Source: Saprospiraceae bacterium (GTDB lineage Bacteria > Bacteroidota > Bacteroidia > Chitinophagales > Saprospiraceae). Taken from it: a stretch of 20,173 nt of DNA. Positions 1 through 8,507 of this stretch are shown in pieces (positions within the stretch are counted from its first letter, which is position 1; the number at the start of each line of letters is the position of its first letter). The notes beneath the pieces were generated by a model. The model saw nothing but the letters and a program-made list of their open reading frames with translations, ran no database searches and had not been told where the DNA came from. A program made the translations under genes and the position numbers. The stretch spans positions 1 to 20,173 of the forward strand of contig JALZVB010000064.1 in NCBI GenBank assembly GCA_023300835.1. The letters are read 5' to 3'.

Positions 1-38
1 AAAAGGGAGTGAACTTATTAAGTTTGCTCCCTTTTTTT
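1..38 (+). terminator. Intrinsic terminator of a gene left of the window
   Basis: Bases 1-9 (AAAAGGGAG) pair perfectly with 27-35 (CTCCCTTTT). A second inner stem, 12-16 with 20-24 (AACTT/AAGTT), is separated by a short internal mismatch and closed by a 3-base loop. A run of seven T follows at 32-38. The A-rich left foot means it could also work on the minus strand. It most likely ends a plus-strand gene outside the window. The following 165 bases to the first start codon show no recognisable regulatory motif. Confidence 0.85.
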
Positions 39-203
39 ATGCCGAAGAATTATAAAGGAATAGTTACTATGGTCATACTGTCGCCTAGATGTAGTAGATA
101 TGTAGGCTGCTATTAATTGACTTGCCGTTCTAAATATCTCATTTTGTATTCGTTTCCCCATCCTTATCTGTCCACCCAATTTCCAAACAACAATTCTACA
201 ACA

Positions 204-2627
204 ATGATGATAAGGATCATTCTAATTACTATATCTACGTTTCTATTCAACACATTACAAGCTCAAGTATTCTGGGGAAAGGTAAGTGCTAATCGATCGG
301 CAGAGAGTTACAACAAAGCAGATTCTGTTTCTAGTGACTATATTCTCATGGAACTCAATAGAGATAATCTTGATAAATATCTTGATAAATTTGACAAGCA
401 AGTTGAACTAAAATCTGGAAGCAAAACAACTATAGAACTACCATTACCAGATGGTACTGTTTCAAGTTTCAGAATTGAAAAAGATCATCTCATCCCTGAC
501 GCTTTACAAAATAAATTTCCTGATGTAAAAACATATAAAGGCTATGGCATTGATGACCCTAGTGCCTATCTTAGGTTCTCAAGAACAGAACTGGGCTATG
601 ACTTCAACATACAATCTGTAGAGCATCCTAAAGCTCATATAATCGTTAATGACCTCAAGTCAAACACCTATCAATGTCTGTATAAAAAAGATGCTATTAT
701 TCCTGAATCATTGAAGCATTTCAAATGTTCATCTGGAAATCACATACATCACTCAGCAGAAAAAATAAAACCTAAAGGAACACAAAGAAAAAGTAAGAAT
801 CCTAATACCCTCACAACCTACCGTTTAGCACTAGCGTGCAATGGTCAATATACTGCATTCCATGGTGGTACAGCCGCTAAGGCATTTGCAGCAATGGTGC
901 AAACAATATCTAATGTAACAGGATACTTTGAATGGGAAATGTCAATTTCGTTTACACTAGTTCCCGATAATGATAAGCTCATATATACGGATGCAGCAAC
1001 AGATCCATATGATGATGCTAATATCATAGCGATGATAGAAGAGAATAGAATCAATATACCAGCAGTAATAGGTGTAGAAAATTTTGATATTGGACATCTC
1101 TTGGGAAGTCAAAATATGGGAGGACTTGCCTATGTAGGCGCCATATGTACAAGTCATAAATCAGGCGCTGTAACATCAATCCCAGCTGCCAGTAGCAGTT
1201 TGTTTGACATAGATTTCTTAGGTCATGAAATAGGGCACCAGTTCTCAGCTAATCATACTTTCTATAATTCTTGTTATGGGAACAGAAATGAACCGACAGC
1301 AGTAGAACCAGGCAGTGGAACGACCACTATGTCTTATGCTGGATTGTGTGCACCCAACATAGTAAGTGCGCATAGCAAGGATGATTATTTTCATGGTGTC
1401 AGTATTGCAGAAATGAAAAACTTTGTAATGGATGGATATGGAAGTTATTGTGGAACAACTGATGACCTAGGAAATAATATGCCTACCGTAAGTGCTGGAC
1501 AAGATTATTATATACCGGCTTCTACCCCATTTTTCCTTAAAGCAACTGCTAGTGATATCAATGAAGATGCATTAACTTATAGCTGGGAACAAGTTAATAC
1601 TGGTGGAGATTATATAATGCCACCCGCTGCAAACAATCCATCAGGGCCACTATTCAGATCAAGACCACCCTCTAATAATAACATAAGGTACTTACCTAAT
1701 CGAAGTGCATTGAGTGCCAATACTGAAACGATCTGGGAGGTGTTACCTTCTAGAGCCAGGACAATGGATTTTTTAGTCACGGTAAGAGATAATCATGCTG
1801 GTAATGGACTTATAGCGCAAGATGACATGCAAGTTACAACTGTAAATGACACTGGACCATTTGAAGTAAGCCCACTGGTAAACACTAACTGGCTGGGAGG
1901 CTCTAAGCAAACGATTAGCTGGAATGTGGCAAAAACAGATAAAGCGCCTATCAATTGTCAGACCATAGACCTTATGTTGTCAGATGATGACGGGATGACT
2001 TTTGCATACACATTAGTAAAAAATACACCTAATGATGGTTCTCAAGAGATTACTATTCCTAACATAGATGGTAACAAAGTAAAAGTAGCTGTCATGGCGA
2101 CTAATAATATATTCTATGCCATATCAAACGAGTCAATTAATGTCGAATCTGTCATTATAGAATCTGAAGGTGGTGAATCAAGTGAAGGTGGTATTGTAGT
2201 CTCATGCTCAGATCTATCACCTGTTATAACAGCTACCCCATCTATCGTATCAGGTATGACAAATCTTAATCTTACGATCAAAATAAACGAGATTAACAAT
2301 GTAAATACAGAAGGAATAATAAGGGTATATGTTCCCGTTGATCCCCGCATTACTTTTGATTATGATAGTAACCTAACTACGGTCGGATTCTCAACTGTTA
2401 ATAATAACAAATGGACATATCAAGGTAACAATGGATTGTTCCATACCTTCCAGACCGAAGAAATGATTTCAGCTTCTGGGTACTCAACGATAGGCTTAAT
2501 TGCCATGTTTAACCCTCAGAATGGTGAAGGTAAAACCACAATTACTACTACAATAAAACCTTATGATGGTGGAGACTGTAAAGTCAACAACAATTCAGAT
2601 TCAGAGTTTATAGATTTCTTTAAGTAG
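204..2627 (+). CDS. Secreted reprolysin-type zinc metalloprotease with Ig/PKD-like C-terminal domains
   Basis: An 807-residue exported metzincin peptidase, probably hydrolysing proteins outside the cell. The frame stays open back to a TTG at 117, but the ATG at 204 (or 207) is chosen because it begins a clean signal peptide (MMIRIILITISTF, cleavage near LQA/Q). Residues about 21-190 look like the propeptide common to Bacteroidota reprolysins. The zinc motif HEIGHQFSANH lies at 341-351 (ligands H341, H345, H351; catalytic E342), and the Met-turn is M376 in TTTMSYAG. A PKD/cadherin-like domain follows from about 426, an Ig-like domain from about 548, a Gly/Ser/Glu linker (GGESSEGG, near 656) and a final beta-rich domain of about 140 residues. 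The C-terminus (EFIDFFK) does not look like a T9SS type A or B sorting domain, so the export route past the outer membrane is unclear. It converges with the ACT gene, 37 bp away. The family call is firm; the substrate is unknown. Confidence 0.9.
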   Translation: MMIRIILITISTFLFNTLQAQVFWGKVSANRSAESYNKADSVSSDYILMELNRDNLDKYLDKFDKQVELKSGSKTTIELPLPDGTVSSFRIEKDHLIPDALQNKFPDVKTYKGYGIDDPSAYLRFSRTELGYDFNIQSVEHPKAHIIVNDLKSNTYQCLYKKDAIIPESLKHFKCSSGNHIHHSAEKIKPKGTQRKSKNPNTLTTYRLALACNGQYTAFHGGTAAKAFAAMVQTISNVTGYFEWEMSISFTLVPDNDKLIYTDAATDPYDDANIIAMIEENRINIPAVIGVENFDIGHLLGSQNMGGLAYVGAICTSHKSGAVTSIPAASSSLFDIDFLGHEIGHQFSANHTFYNSCYGNRNEPTAVEPGSGTTTMSYAGLCAPNIVSAHSKDDYFHGVSIAEMKNFVMDGYGSYCGTTDDLGNNMPTVSAGQDYYIPASTPFFLKATASDINEDALTYSWEQVNTGGDYIMPPAANNPSGPLFRSRPPSNNNIRYLPNRSALSANTETIWEVLPSRARTMDFLVTVRDNHAGNGLIAQDDMQVTTVNDTGPFEVSPLVNTNWLGGSKQTISWNVAKTDKAPINCQTIDLMLSDDDGMTFAYTLVKNTPNDGSQEITIPNIDGNKVKVAVMATNNIFYAISNESINVESVIIESEGGESSEGGIVVSCSDLSPVITATPSIVSGMTNLNLTIKINEINNVNTEGIIRVYVPVDPRITFDYDSNLTTVGFSTVNNNKWTYQGNNGLFHTFQTEEMISASGYSTIGLIAMFNPQNGEGKTTITTTIKPYDGGDCKVNNNSDSEFIDFFK

Positions 2628-2664
2628 AGACCAAAATACTTAGTTGATTAAAAAATTTGATTTA

Positions 2665-3075
2665 TTAAGACTTAGATTGTGTCATAGCATTAAGAACCGT
2701 TAATGCTGTGACACTATCTTTTTTATCTATAAATATGTGGTCGTGGTAATATCCAGCAACCACATTACAACTAATATTGTGTTTACTCAATTCTGTAGAA
2801 AAGGCTGCTGTCAAACCGACAGCTTCTAGCGAAGAATGAATATTCAATGTGATCCATGAGGCTATATACGCGTACTCTAAATCATAGTGCTCAGCATCCT
2901 CCTTTAATAAAACAACGGTAACCCCTTCTTTTTCCTTGACCTCACATATTGTTACATTTCTAGGAATAATAGATATATCTTTCACGGTACAGAAAACATA
3001 ATCGCCATGATTGAGGACGGGTTTCATATGAGCTATTAGTTTCTCAATATTTGTTTCTCCGATTATATTTTTCAT
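2665..3075 (-). CDS. ACT domain-containing protein (DUF2241/ACT_3 plus ACT_7 type)
   Basis: A 136-residue soluble protein of the small conserved COG3602-like family, with two ACT-type modules. The N-terminal half carries the family signature GETNIEKLIAHMKPVL followed by GDYVFCTV (about 6-31). The C-terminal half carries WITLNIHSSLEAVGLTAAFS and NVVAGYYHDHIF (about 75-114), both highly typical of this family. Length matches the family norm (about 130). ACT domains usually bind amino acids and regulate metabolism; the ligand and partner of this stand-alone family are not known to me, so a small-molecule sensor role is only inferred. The ATG at 3075 fits the normal N-terminus. It starts 34 bp after the S9 peptidase stop on the same strand and is probably co-transcribed, without any obvious functional link. 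No clear terminator is visible in the 37 bp separating it from the convergent metalloprotease. Confidence 0.9.
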   Translation of the reverse strand: MKNIIGETNIEKLIAHMKPVLNHGDYVFCTVKDISIIPRNVTICEVKEKEGVTVVLLKEDAEHYDLEYAYIASWITLNIHSSLEAVGLTAAFSTELSKHNISCNVVAGYYHDHIFIDKKDSVTALTVLNAMTQSKS

Positions 3076-3109
3076 ATCTAATTCAATATTTAAACCTCAA
3101 TAATCAGTC

Positions 3110-5578
3110 CTACTCCTCAGTCGACTTTCTGTTTTTAACATGCTTGTCAAACCAATTTAGTTGCTCCCATAGTACATGCTCAATTGACTCTTTAGCTCTA
3201 TATCCATGATCTTCAAATGGCAACAATACTAATCTTGCTGTACCTCCAGAACCTCTTACGGCTTCGTAAAATACTTCGGATTGAAAAGTTAGTGTGCCCG
3301 GATTAGAATCATCATCACCATGTATAATTAATATGGGTTCGTTTACTTTATCTGCGAAGAAAGTAGGAGAACAATCGATGTATGATTTCGTAGCTTCAAA
3401 TAGGGAACGGCGTTCGCCTTGGAATCCATAGGGTTGATTGGTTTTATTGTAAGAACCACTGCGGGCAATTCCAGCACAGAACAAGTCAGTATGAGCCAAT
3501 AGATTGGCGACCATTAATCCACCATGACTGTGGCCAATTATTCCAATCTTATCTGGATCAGCGATACCCATGTCTATTATTTTTGCGACAGCAGCTTCTG
3601 CATCAGAAACCAATTGCGGGACAAATGAATCGTATACCGTTTCTGAGTCTCCCACCATAGGCATTCCCGTATTATCTAATACAGCATATCCACGCATCAA
3701 AAAATATTTATGCGATGGACCATAGATACGCATGAATCGATTAGAAGAACCTCTCACCTGTCCAGCAGTTTTAGCGCCAGAATATTCTAACGGATAAGCA
3801 TATACAACAGTCGGAACTTTAGTCCCTTTTTTATAACCTGATGGTAACAGTAGATTAAAACTCAATTCAACACCATCATCTCTTTTGTACCGTACAATTT
3901 CACTTTTTATTTCTCGCAGCTTTGGGCTGGGATCCTTGAATGTAGTTATGGGTTGCTTAGTAATTTGAACAGTGCTTTCTCCTGATTCTGCCTCAATGGA
4001 TTCTCCCATTGTTCCCAAATAATAATTAGGTACAGATGTGAGTGACTCAGACCTCATAATGAACGTATTAGGCGTTTCTGCAAAGTCAATAAAGTTTTCA
4101 TATTTATCCGCATCAGATCTGAAAATTCTCTCTACTTCTCCTGTTTTAATATTCCGACGATCTACAAATGGTCGATCTCCTTTAGGCGTACCACCGCTTC
4201 CTCTGAAAAATATAGAGCCATTATCTACTTTGACAGCATACTTACCATTTTTCATCTGCGTATATAATGGAAACCCTGGGTCACTGTATCGATCATTTTC
4301 ATCTAGGTCAAACCAAAGTTTGGAAGTCCCTTTGTTAATATCTAACAACCATACATAACGCCATCTTTTTATTCTTTCTCTCTGATAGACCATGAGCATG
4401 CCATCTGACTCTCCCCACATCGTGGCTTGTATACGATGTTCCGCTTTATAAATTTCCTCCGCTTCTACTTTAAATGGAGCTTCCCATCGCATGAGCTTAT
4501 CTCTAGATTCAACTTCTGCCATAGGACTTCCCCCATCCAGCGCCTCTGTCCATATCAAAGTGTTAGGAGCGGTAGGTTGCCAAGAAACATTCCTAGGACC
4601 AGTAACGACTCCATGCACAGGCACCTCATTAGCAAGCGGTTGATTAACCACAGTCTTTACAAGATTACCTTCTAGATCCCATATCTCTATATCATTGGCA
4701 AAACGCCACCACCCTACTTCTTGAGACCACGGCTGTTTTAATCTCTCGACTAAAACAAAATTACCATCTGGTGAAACACTTGCATGCATGTAAGATGCCG
4801 CAGGTCCTATGGTTTTTGTTTGTTTTGTTTTAGTATCATACACAACCAATTCGCATTCTGTATAGTAAGTAAATAAGCCTTTGTCAAATTCTGTCTCAAG
4901 AAGGTTCCTTGATTCATAAGTCGATCTTGCAGTAGCACTTGCATCTTCTAGTATTTTAGGACCTTTAGGTAACAATGGTTTCTGAGGAACGTCTCCCCTG
5001 TTATTGATTCTTCTGATTAAGATTTTTTCTTGATTAGGTAACCACTTTACCGCTTGATCCATAAGTGGATTTAGAATCATATTAGGTACCTTCTCTACAT
5101 GACCAGTTATATCTCCCAACCACAACTCTACCCTATCTACAAATCCAACCGACAAAGCAAATCGCTGGCCATCTACTGTCCAATATGTTGAAAGCACTTC
5201 TGCACCATCTGGAATATTAACATCAACTATCTTCCCGTTACTTATAGTTAATACCTTTGGAGAAGTACCACCATGTCTACCATGATAATAATTGTTCTGA
5301 GGATTAACTCGTGTTCCTGCTAGTTTGAGCATAGGTCCAGCCAGTTCTGATAAGGTTGGGTATAGCACATGATCCGTTAACATCATATGCGTTCTTGAAG
5401 GGGATGTCGACGTCCAAGGGATTTGTGGGGCATGAAGGATATTAAGTATGTCTTCTTCTGGTGACTGCCACACATTAGTGTTCTCTGTTGAGCTGTTTTT
5501 TTGGGCTTCTGCCTCGTTAACAGAAAATAACATACAAGAACAAAGAACCGATAGTATAATAGATATCCTTATCATCAT
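3110..5578 (-). CDS. Secreted S9 family serine peptidase, glutamyl endopeptidase (S9D)-like
   Basis: An 822-residue prolyl oligopeptidase-family enzyme, exported. The start at 5578 (or the adjacent ATG at 5575) gives the signal peptide MMIRISIILSVLCSCMLF with cleavage near AEA/Q; upstream in-frame starts (TTG 5635, ATG 5629) would bury it. Residues about 40-560 form the beta-propeller, including a SPDGNFVLVERL blade. The alpha/beta hydrolase domain follows, with nucleophile S684 in GHSHGG, D757 in HGDDDSNPG and H791 in FEDHGY: a complete triad. The stretch around the triad (IARSGSYN, GTLTFQSE, ESIEHVLWE) resembles plant chloroplast glutamyl endopeptidase and its bacterial relatives more than DPP4, so cleavage after Glu is a reasonable inference. 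A cysteine near the signal end does not form a good lipobox. It is followed 34 bp later by the ACT gene. About 210 bp upstream (5579-5789) hold no gene and no clear promoter. Confidence 0.9.
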   Translation of the reverse strand: MMIRISIILSVLCSCMLFSVNEAEAQKNSSTENTNVWQSPEEDILNILHAPQIPWTSTSPSRTHMMLTDHVLYPTLSELAGPMLKLAGTRVNPQNNYYHGRHGGTSPKVLTISNGKIVDVNIPDGAEVLSTYWTVDGQRFALSVGFVDRVELWLGDITGHVEKVPNMILNPLMDQAVKWLPNQEKILIRRINNRGDVPQKPLLPKGPKILEDASATARSTYESRNLLETEFDKGLFTYYTECELVVYDTKTKQTKTIGPAASYMHASVSPDGNFVLVERLKQPWSQEVGWWRFANDIEIWDLEGNLVKTVVNQPLANEVPVHGVVTGPRNVSWQPTAPNTLIWTEALDGGSPMAEVESRDKLMRWEAPFKVEAEEIYKAEHRIQATMWGESDGMLMVYQRERIKRWRYVWLLDINKGTSKLWFDLDENDRYSDPGFPLYTQMKNGKYAVKVDNGSIFFRGSGGTPKGDRPFVDRRNIKTGEVERIFRSDADKYENFIDFAETPNTFIMRSESLTSVPNYYLGTMGESIEAESGESTVQITKQPITTFKDPSPKLREIKSEIVRYKRDDGVELSFNLLLPSGYKKGTKVPTVVYAYPLEYSGAKTAGQVRGSSNRFMRIYGPSHKYFLMRGYAVLDNTGMPMVGDSETVYDSFVPQLVSDAEAAVAKIIDMGIADPDKIGIIGHSHGGLMVANLLAHTDLFCAGIARSGSYNKTNQPYGFQGERRSLFEATKSYIDCSPTFFADKVNEPILIIHGDDDSNPGTLTFQSEVFYEAVRGSGGTARLVLLPFEDHGYRAKESIEHVLWEQLNWFDKHVKNRKSTEE

Positions 5579-5789
5579 TAGATTTTTATTGAATAGAAGC
5601 CGAATTGAAAATGAGTATTTATAGCTCATTCTCAAAACGTATTACCTAAATTAATGAAATATTCTGTAACGATGCAAAATAGAATGTTAATAGCAGTTGA
5701 GTAGTAGAATTAGTAGCTACAACAATGTGTATGAACAGTTCACAAATACAAGCTTGTTGCAACATTATTCTAATTGAGAGTTAATATAA

Positions 5790-6014
5790 TATGCTAAACG
5801 AGCTCAGAGAATAACTACCAACATAGGCTTAATTCCCTTTATTGGATTCTTATATAATTCTGGACCACATTTTTCTATCTCTTCAGAACCATCCCTTTCG
5901 ATATTAAGAAATAAGGTAGTAGATGAAGATAGCTTCAACCCTGATGCTAACACAACTGATTATACTTTTGACTTAATCAATATTGGCCATATTAAAGTAG
6001 GGTTTCATTTCTAA
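5790..6014 (+). pseudogene. Possible remnant of an outer-membrane beta-barrel protein gene (C-terminal end)
   Basis: An open frame of 74 codons with no start codon, bounded upstream by a TAA at 5787-5789 and ending at TAA 6012-6014. It reads like the last strands of a Bacteroidota outer-membrane protein: NIGLIPFIGFLYNSGPHFSI early, a polar loop (DEDSFNPDANTTDYTF), then a closing strand INIGHIKVGFHF ending in Phe, the terminal residue that barrel-assembly machinery recognises. There is no Met, and the 150 bp before it contain many stops in all plus frames, so it is probably the surviving tail of a decayed gene. A hairpin directly after its stop is consistent with an old gene end. It could also be chance, given that only 225 bp are involved. 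This is the only gene-like content in the 5579-6084 gap. Confidence 0.35.
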
Positions 6015-6056
6015 CTTGAGAAACGTTTTCATAAATATTTATTTCGCTTTCTTAAG
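6015..6056. terminator. Hairpin between convergent gene ends
   Basis: Bases 6015-6023 (CTTGAGAAA) pair with 6048-6056 (TTTCTTAAG) with one G-T wobble, extended by CG/CG (6024-6025 with 6045-6046) across a one-base bulge. It begins one base after the stop of the presumed barrel remnant and lies about 30 bp beyond the stop of the minus-strand CHU_C gene. No long T-run follows on either strand, so it is a weak candidate terminator or a 3-prime mRNA stem. Confidence 0.4.
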
Positions 6057-6084
6057 CCAGACCTTAAAACGACTTACAAATACA

Positions 6085-8445
6085 TTATCTAACAACTGTT
6101 ATATCACCAGAATGGATTTTACTTTGACCATCGATAAAATAAATGTTAGCCCACCACATGTACGTACCTATTTCAACATCTTTATCTTTGAAACGACCGT
6201 CCCAGCTTTGGGTACTGTCTTGAGGATCCATTTCTAATTGACTGAATAACTTATTACCCCAGCGGTCGAAAATATGTAAATCAATATGCGACACTTCTTT
6301 TCCACCAAAAATTCGGAAACTATCATTTTGCCCATCTGCATTTGGACTAAATATGTTTGGGACATAGAACTGCCTCAATTTTTCTACTTCTACAGTAACC
6401 GTAAGTGTATCATAACAATCATCAATTGAGCTCACAATTATCATGTTTTCTCCAGAACTTACAGGAGATGCTATCGGTTCTAAGCAGTCCGTACAATCTA
6501 AGTAACTGGGATCTGTCCATAAGACATTTTGTATATCTACGCTATTTATATTTACATCTAATTGCACATCACAACCCAGTAAAATTTCATATGCTGAAGT
6601 TCCAGATAGAATAGGTATCTGCGGAGCTACAAGTTCATTACTTACTTCTTGCGTACACATATTGGCATCTCTAATACTAAGCGTATAACTATCTGGCGGC
6701 AGTTGTATATAACTATCTATGACAGAGAAATTGTTTCCGTCTATCGCATACATATATGGAATTGCGCCACCTTCTATAGTTATGATATCTATTTGCCCTG
6801 TCTCTAAGCCGTCGCAATTGGGATTAACAAAGGAGACATCTGCGACAATAATTTCAGGATCAATAAGAGAATACTCACTTGTGATTGCGCAACCAAGATT
6901 ATCTGTAATCGTAACGACATAATTGTTTTCTATTAACCCGTCAATGATGGCTTCTGTTTGTCCACTTGACCAAGCATACATATAAGGTTCTTGACCACCT
7001 GTAGTTATTAAATTGATCACGCCATCACTGGCACCATTACAAGAAACATTAAACCCATTAAAGTCCGAAACAATAGCTTCGTTTTCTATCAATGGTGGTT
7101 CCACAATTTCAATTATAAGAACATCACTGTTTCCAAAATTGTCATCAACTTGAACGACGACCTGACCTGCGGGTAAGTTTATAATATTAGCGGATTCTCC
7201 TACACTTAAAATAGTACCCATGCCTTGTAAATCATTACTAAGATGTTGCCAATTGTAAGTAAATGGGGCTGTACCATTCGTTACTGAAAATGTTGCCGAT
7301 CCATTAGTGTCACCAAAGCATATTACGGAGCTTGTAAAAGCTGTCGATTGGATATTGCAAATAATTACACTTAAGTTCAAATTAACAACACTGTCACACA
7401 ATTGCTCACTGACTAATGTTTCTGAGAAAGCACCACTTATAAAAAAAGGCGTATCACCTATGAAGATACTATCTCCTTCACATATGTTGAATACCAAATT
7501 ATTGATAGGCTGCTCTAGTTCTGTCAGCTCGACTGTTATCGTACTGTCACATCCATTTTCTAATATAATATCAAAAGAAAAAACGCCAGATTCACAAAAG
7601 GTGTTGCCTTCAATTTCGTAGCAATCATTAGCACAGAATTGATCTGTAATTCTTGTAACGGGTATAGTATAAATTTCAATTTCTTTACAAACAGGATCTG
7701 TCTGGTCACAAGCATTATTTGCTGCTACACAGAGAGTATAGAATCCAGGTTCGTCTAAAGTTAAATCAATAAATGACCTTGTATTATCTCCTATTGTTTG
7801 CCCATCCAAAGTCCAATTAAATATTACGGCGCCTACTTCTGGTTCTGTAGTAAATGTCTGTAATACGCCAGGACAAAAACGATCACTTCCCACTATAGGT
7901 GCCGTAACGGTGAGTGGTGAAATTTCTGTACTCCCTTCGAGTACTTCAAACGTCCAATTACAATTATCTCCTCTATTACCATCCATAGCGAGGTAATAAT
8001 ATTGTCCAATGACTAAAGGTTCTGTCGTCTCAATCTCTGCAGAAGTTCCTTCTGGAATAGCATTTTGTGCCCCGCGACAATTGGAAATTAAAGTGAAGTT
8101 TTCACAATCCGTACTTCTGTAAATACCTATTTCCAATCCAGATCCTGAGTCACAATTTGATACTGTCAATTCAATTTTCAGAGCTGCAGAACCTGCTTGG
8201 AAAGCAATCCATTGCGCATTATGTACAAACATCGTACAGAAATCACTAGGCAAAGAACCTGCTATGTCGCTTTCGTGCCTACCTGTAAATCCATCTACAT
8301 CACATATAATGCATGCCTCTGCACAGGTAGGTGTCATCTCTGGAAAATCAACATCACAAGCAGACGGTTGCCCTGAAATAACTGTTGAACTAATGATAAG
8401 AATAGACAAAATAATGAGTGGAAGTATTAACTGTTTAAATGTCAT
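6085..8445 (-). CDS. Secreted SprB-repeat protein with type B (CHU_C) T9SS sorting domain
   Basis: A 786-residue surface or secreted protein. The start is the ATG at 8445; the frame opens two codons earlier at a TTG, which is less likely. A signal peptide (TFKQLILPLIILSILI) ends near ISGQ. The N-terminal third has a cysteine-rich region resembling domains in other T9SS cargo (about 25-160), then Ig-like sections. Three SprB-like repeats begin around C376 (ICFGDTNGSATF), C469 (VSCNGASDGVIN) and C544 (PNCDGLETGQID), the latter two with the usual EPYMYAW / IPYMYAI pattern. Residues 692-786 are a complete gliding-motility-associated C-terminal domain (FYVPNIFSPNADGQND, DRWGNKLF, GTYMWW), which targets proteins through the type IX system. 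It has no enzymatic motif; an adhesin or matrix role is inferred. It follows the DUF1501 gene by 60 bp, and that gap is filled by a large inverted repeat. Confidence 0.9.
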   Translation of the reverse strand: MTFKQLILPLIILSILIISSTVISGQPSACDVDFPEMTPTCAEACIICDVDGFTGRHESDIAGSLPSDFCTMFVHNAQWIAFQAGSAALKIELTVSNCDSGSGLEIGIYRSTDCENFTLISNCRGAQNAIPEGTSAEIETTEPLVIGQYYYLAMDGNRGDNCNWTFEVLEGSTEISPLTVTAPIVGSDRFCPGVLQTFTTEPEVGAVIFNWTLDGQTIGDNTRSFIDLTLDEPGFYTLCVAANNACDQTDPVCKEIEIYTIPVTRITDQFCANDCYEIEGNTFCESGVFSFDIILENGCDSTITVELTELEQPINNLVFNICEGDSIFIGDTPFFISGAFSETLVSEQLCDSVVNLNLSVIICNIQSTAFTSSVICFGDTNGSATFSVTNGTAPFTYNWQHLSNDLQGMGTILSVGESANIINLPAGQVVVQVDDNFGNSDVLIIEIVEPPLIENEAIVSDFNGFNVSCNGASDGVINLITTGGQEPYMYAWSSGQTEAIIDGLIENNYVVTITDNLGCAITSEYSLIDPEIIVADVSFVNPNCDGLETGQIDIITIEGGAIPYMYAIDGNNFSVIDSYIQLPPDSYTLSIRDANMCTQEVSNELVAPQIPILSGTSAYEILLGCDVQLDVNINSVDIQNVLWTDPSYLDCTDCLEPIASPVSSGENMIIVSSIDDCYDTLTVTVEVEKLRQFYVPNIFSPNADGQNDSFRIFGGKEVSHIDLHIFDRWGNKLFSQLEMDPQDSTQSWDGRFKDKDVEIGTYMWWANIYFIDGQSKIHSGDITVVR

Positions 8446-8449
8446 TAGC

Positions 8450-8507
8450 AATTAAGTGTTTTAGTATTCTGATTTTTCTTTCTTCGCTCTTAAGAAAACA
8501 CGTAATT
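8450..8507 (-). promoter_or_regulatory. Intercistronic inverted repeat between DUF1501 and CHU_C genes
   Basis: AATTAAGTGTTTT at 8450-8462 and AAAACACGTAATT at 8495-8507 are complementary in 12 of 13 positions (one mismatch at 8455/8502), with a 32-base loop. On the minus strand the first arm overlaps the DUF1501 stop codon (8506-8508) and the second arm ends only 4 bases before the CHU_C start codon. The loop, as transcribed, is purine-rich (AAGAAAG). Such a stem could limit translation of the downstream gene, protect the upstream message from decay, or act as a weak terminator; the sequence alone does not decide. Confidence 0.5.

Noticed and set aside
117..203. N-terminal extension of the metalloprotease from a TTG
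   Set aside because: It would put 29 polar residues before an evident signal peptide; the ATG at 204 is a better start.
5516..5578. Lipoprotein signal in the S9 peptidase
   Set aside because: Cysteines near the signal (VLCSC) lack a proper lipobox and the AEA/Q site fits signal peptidase I.
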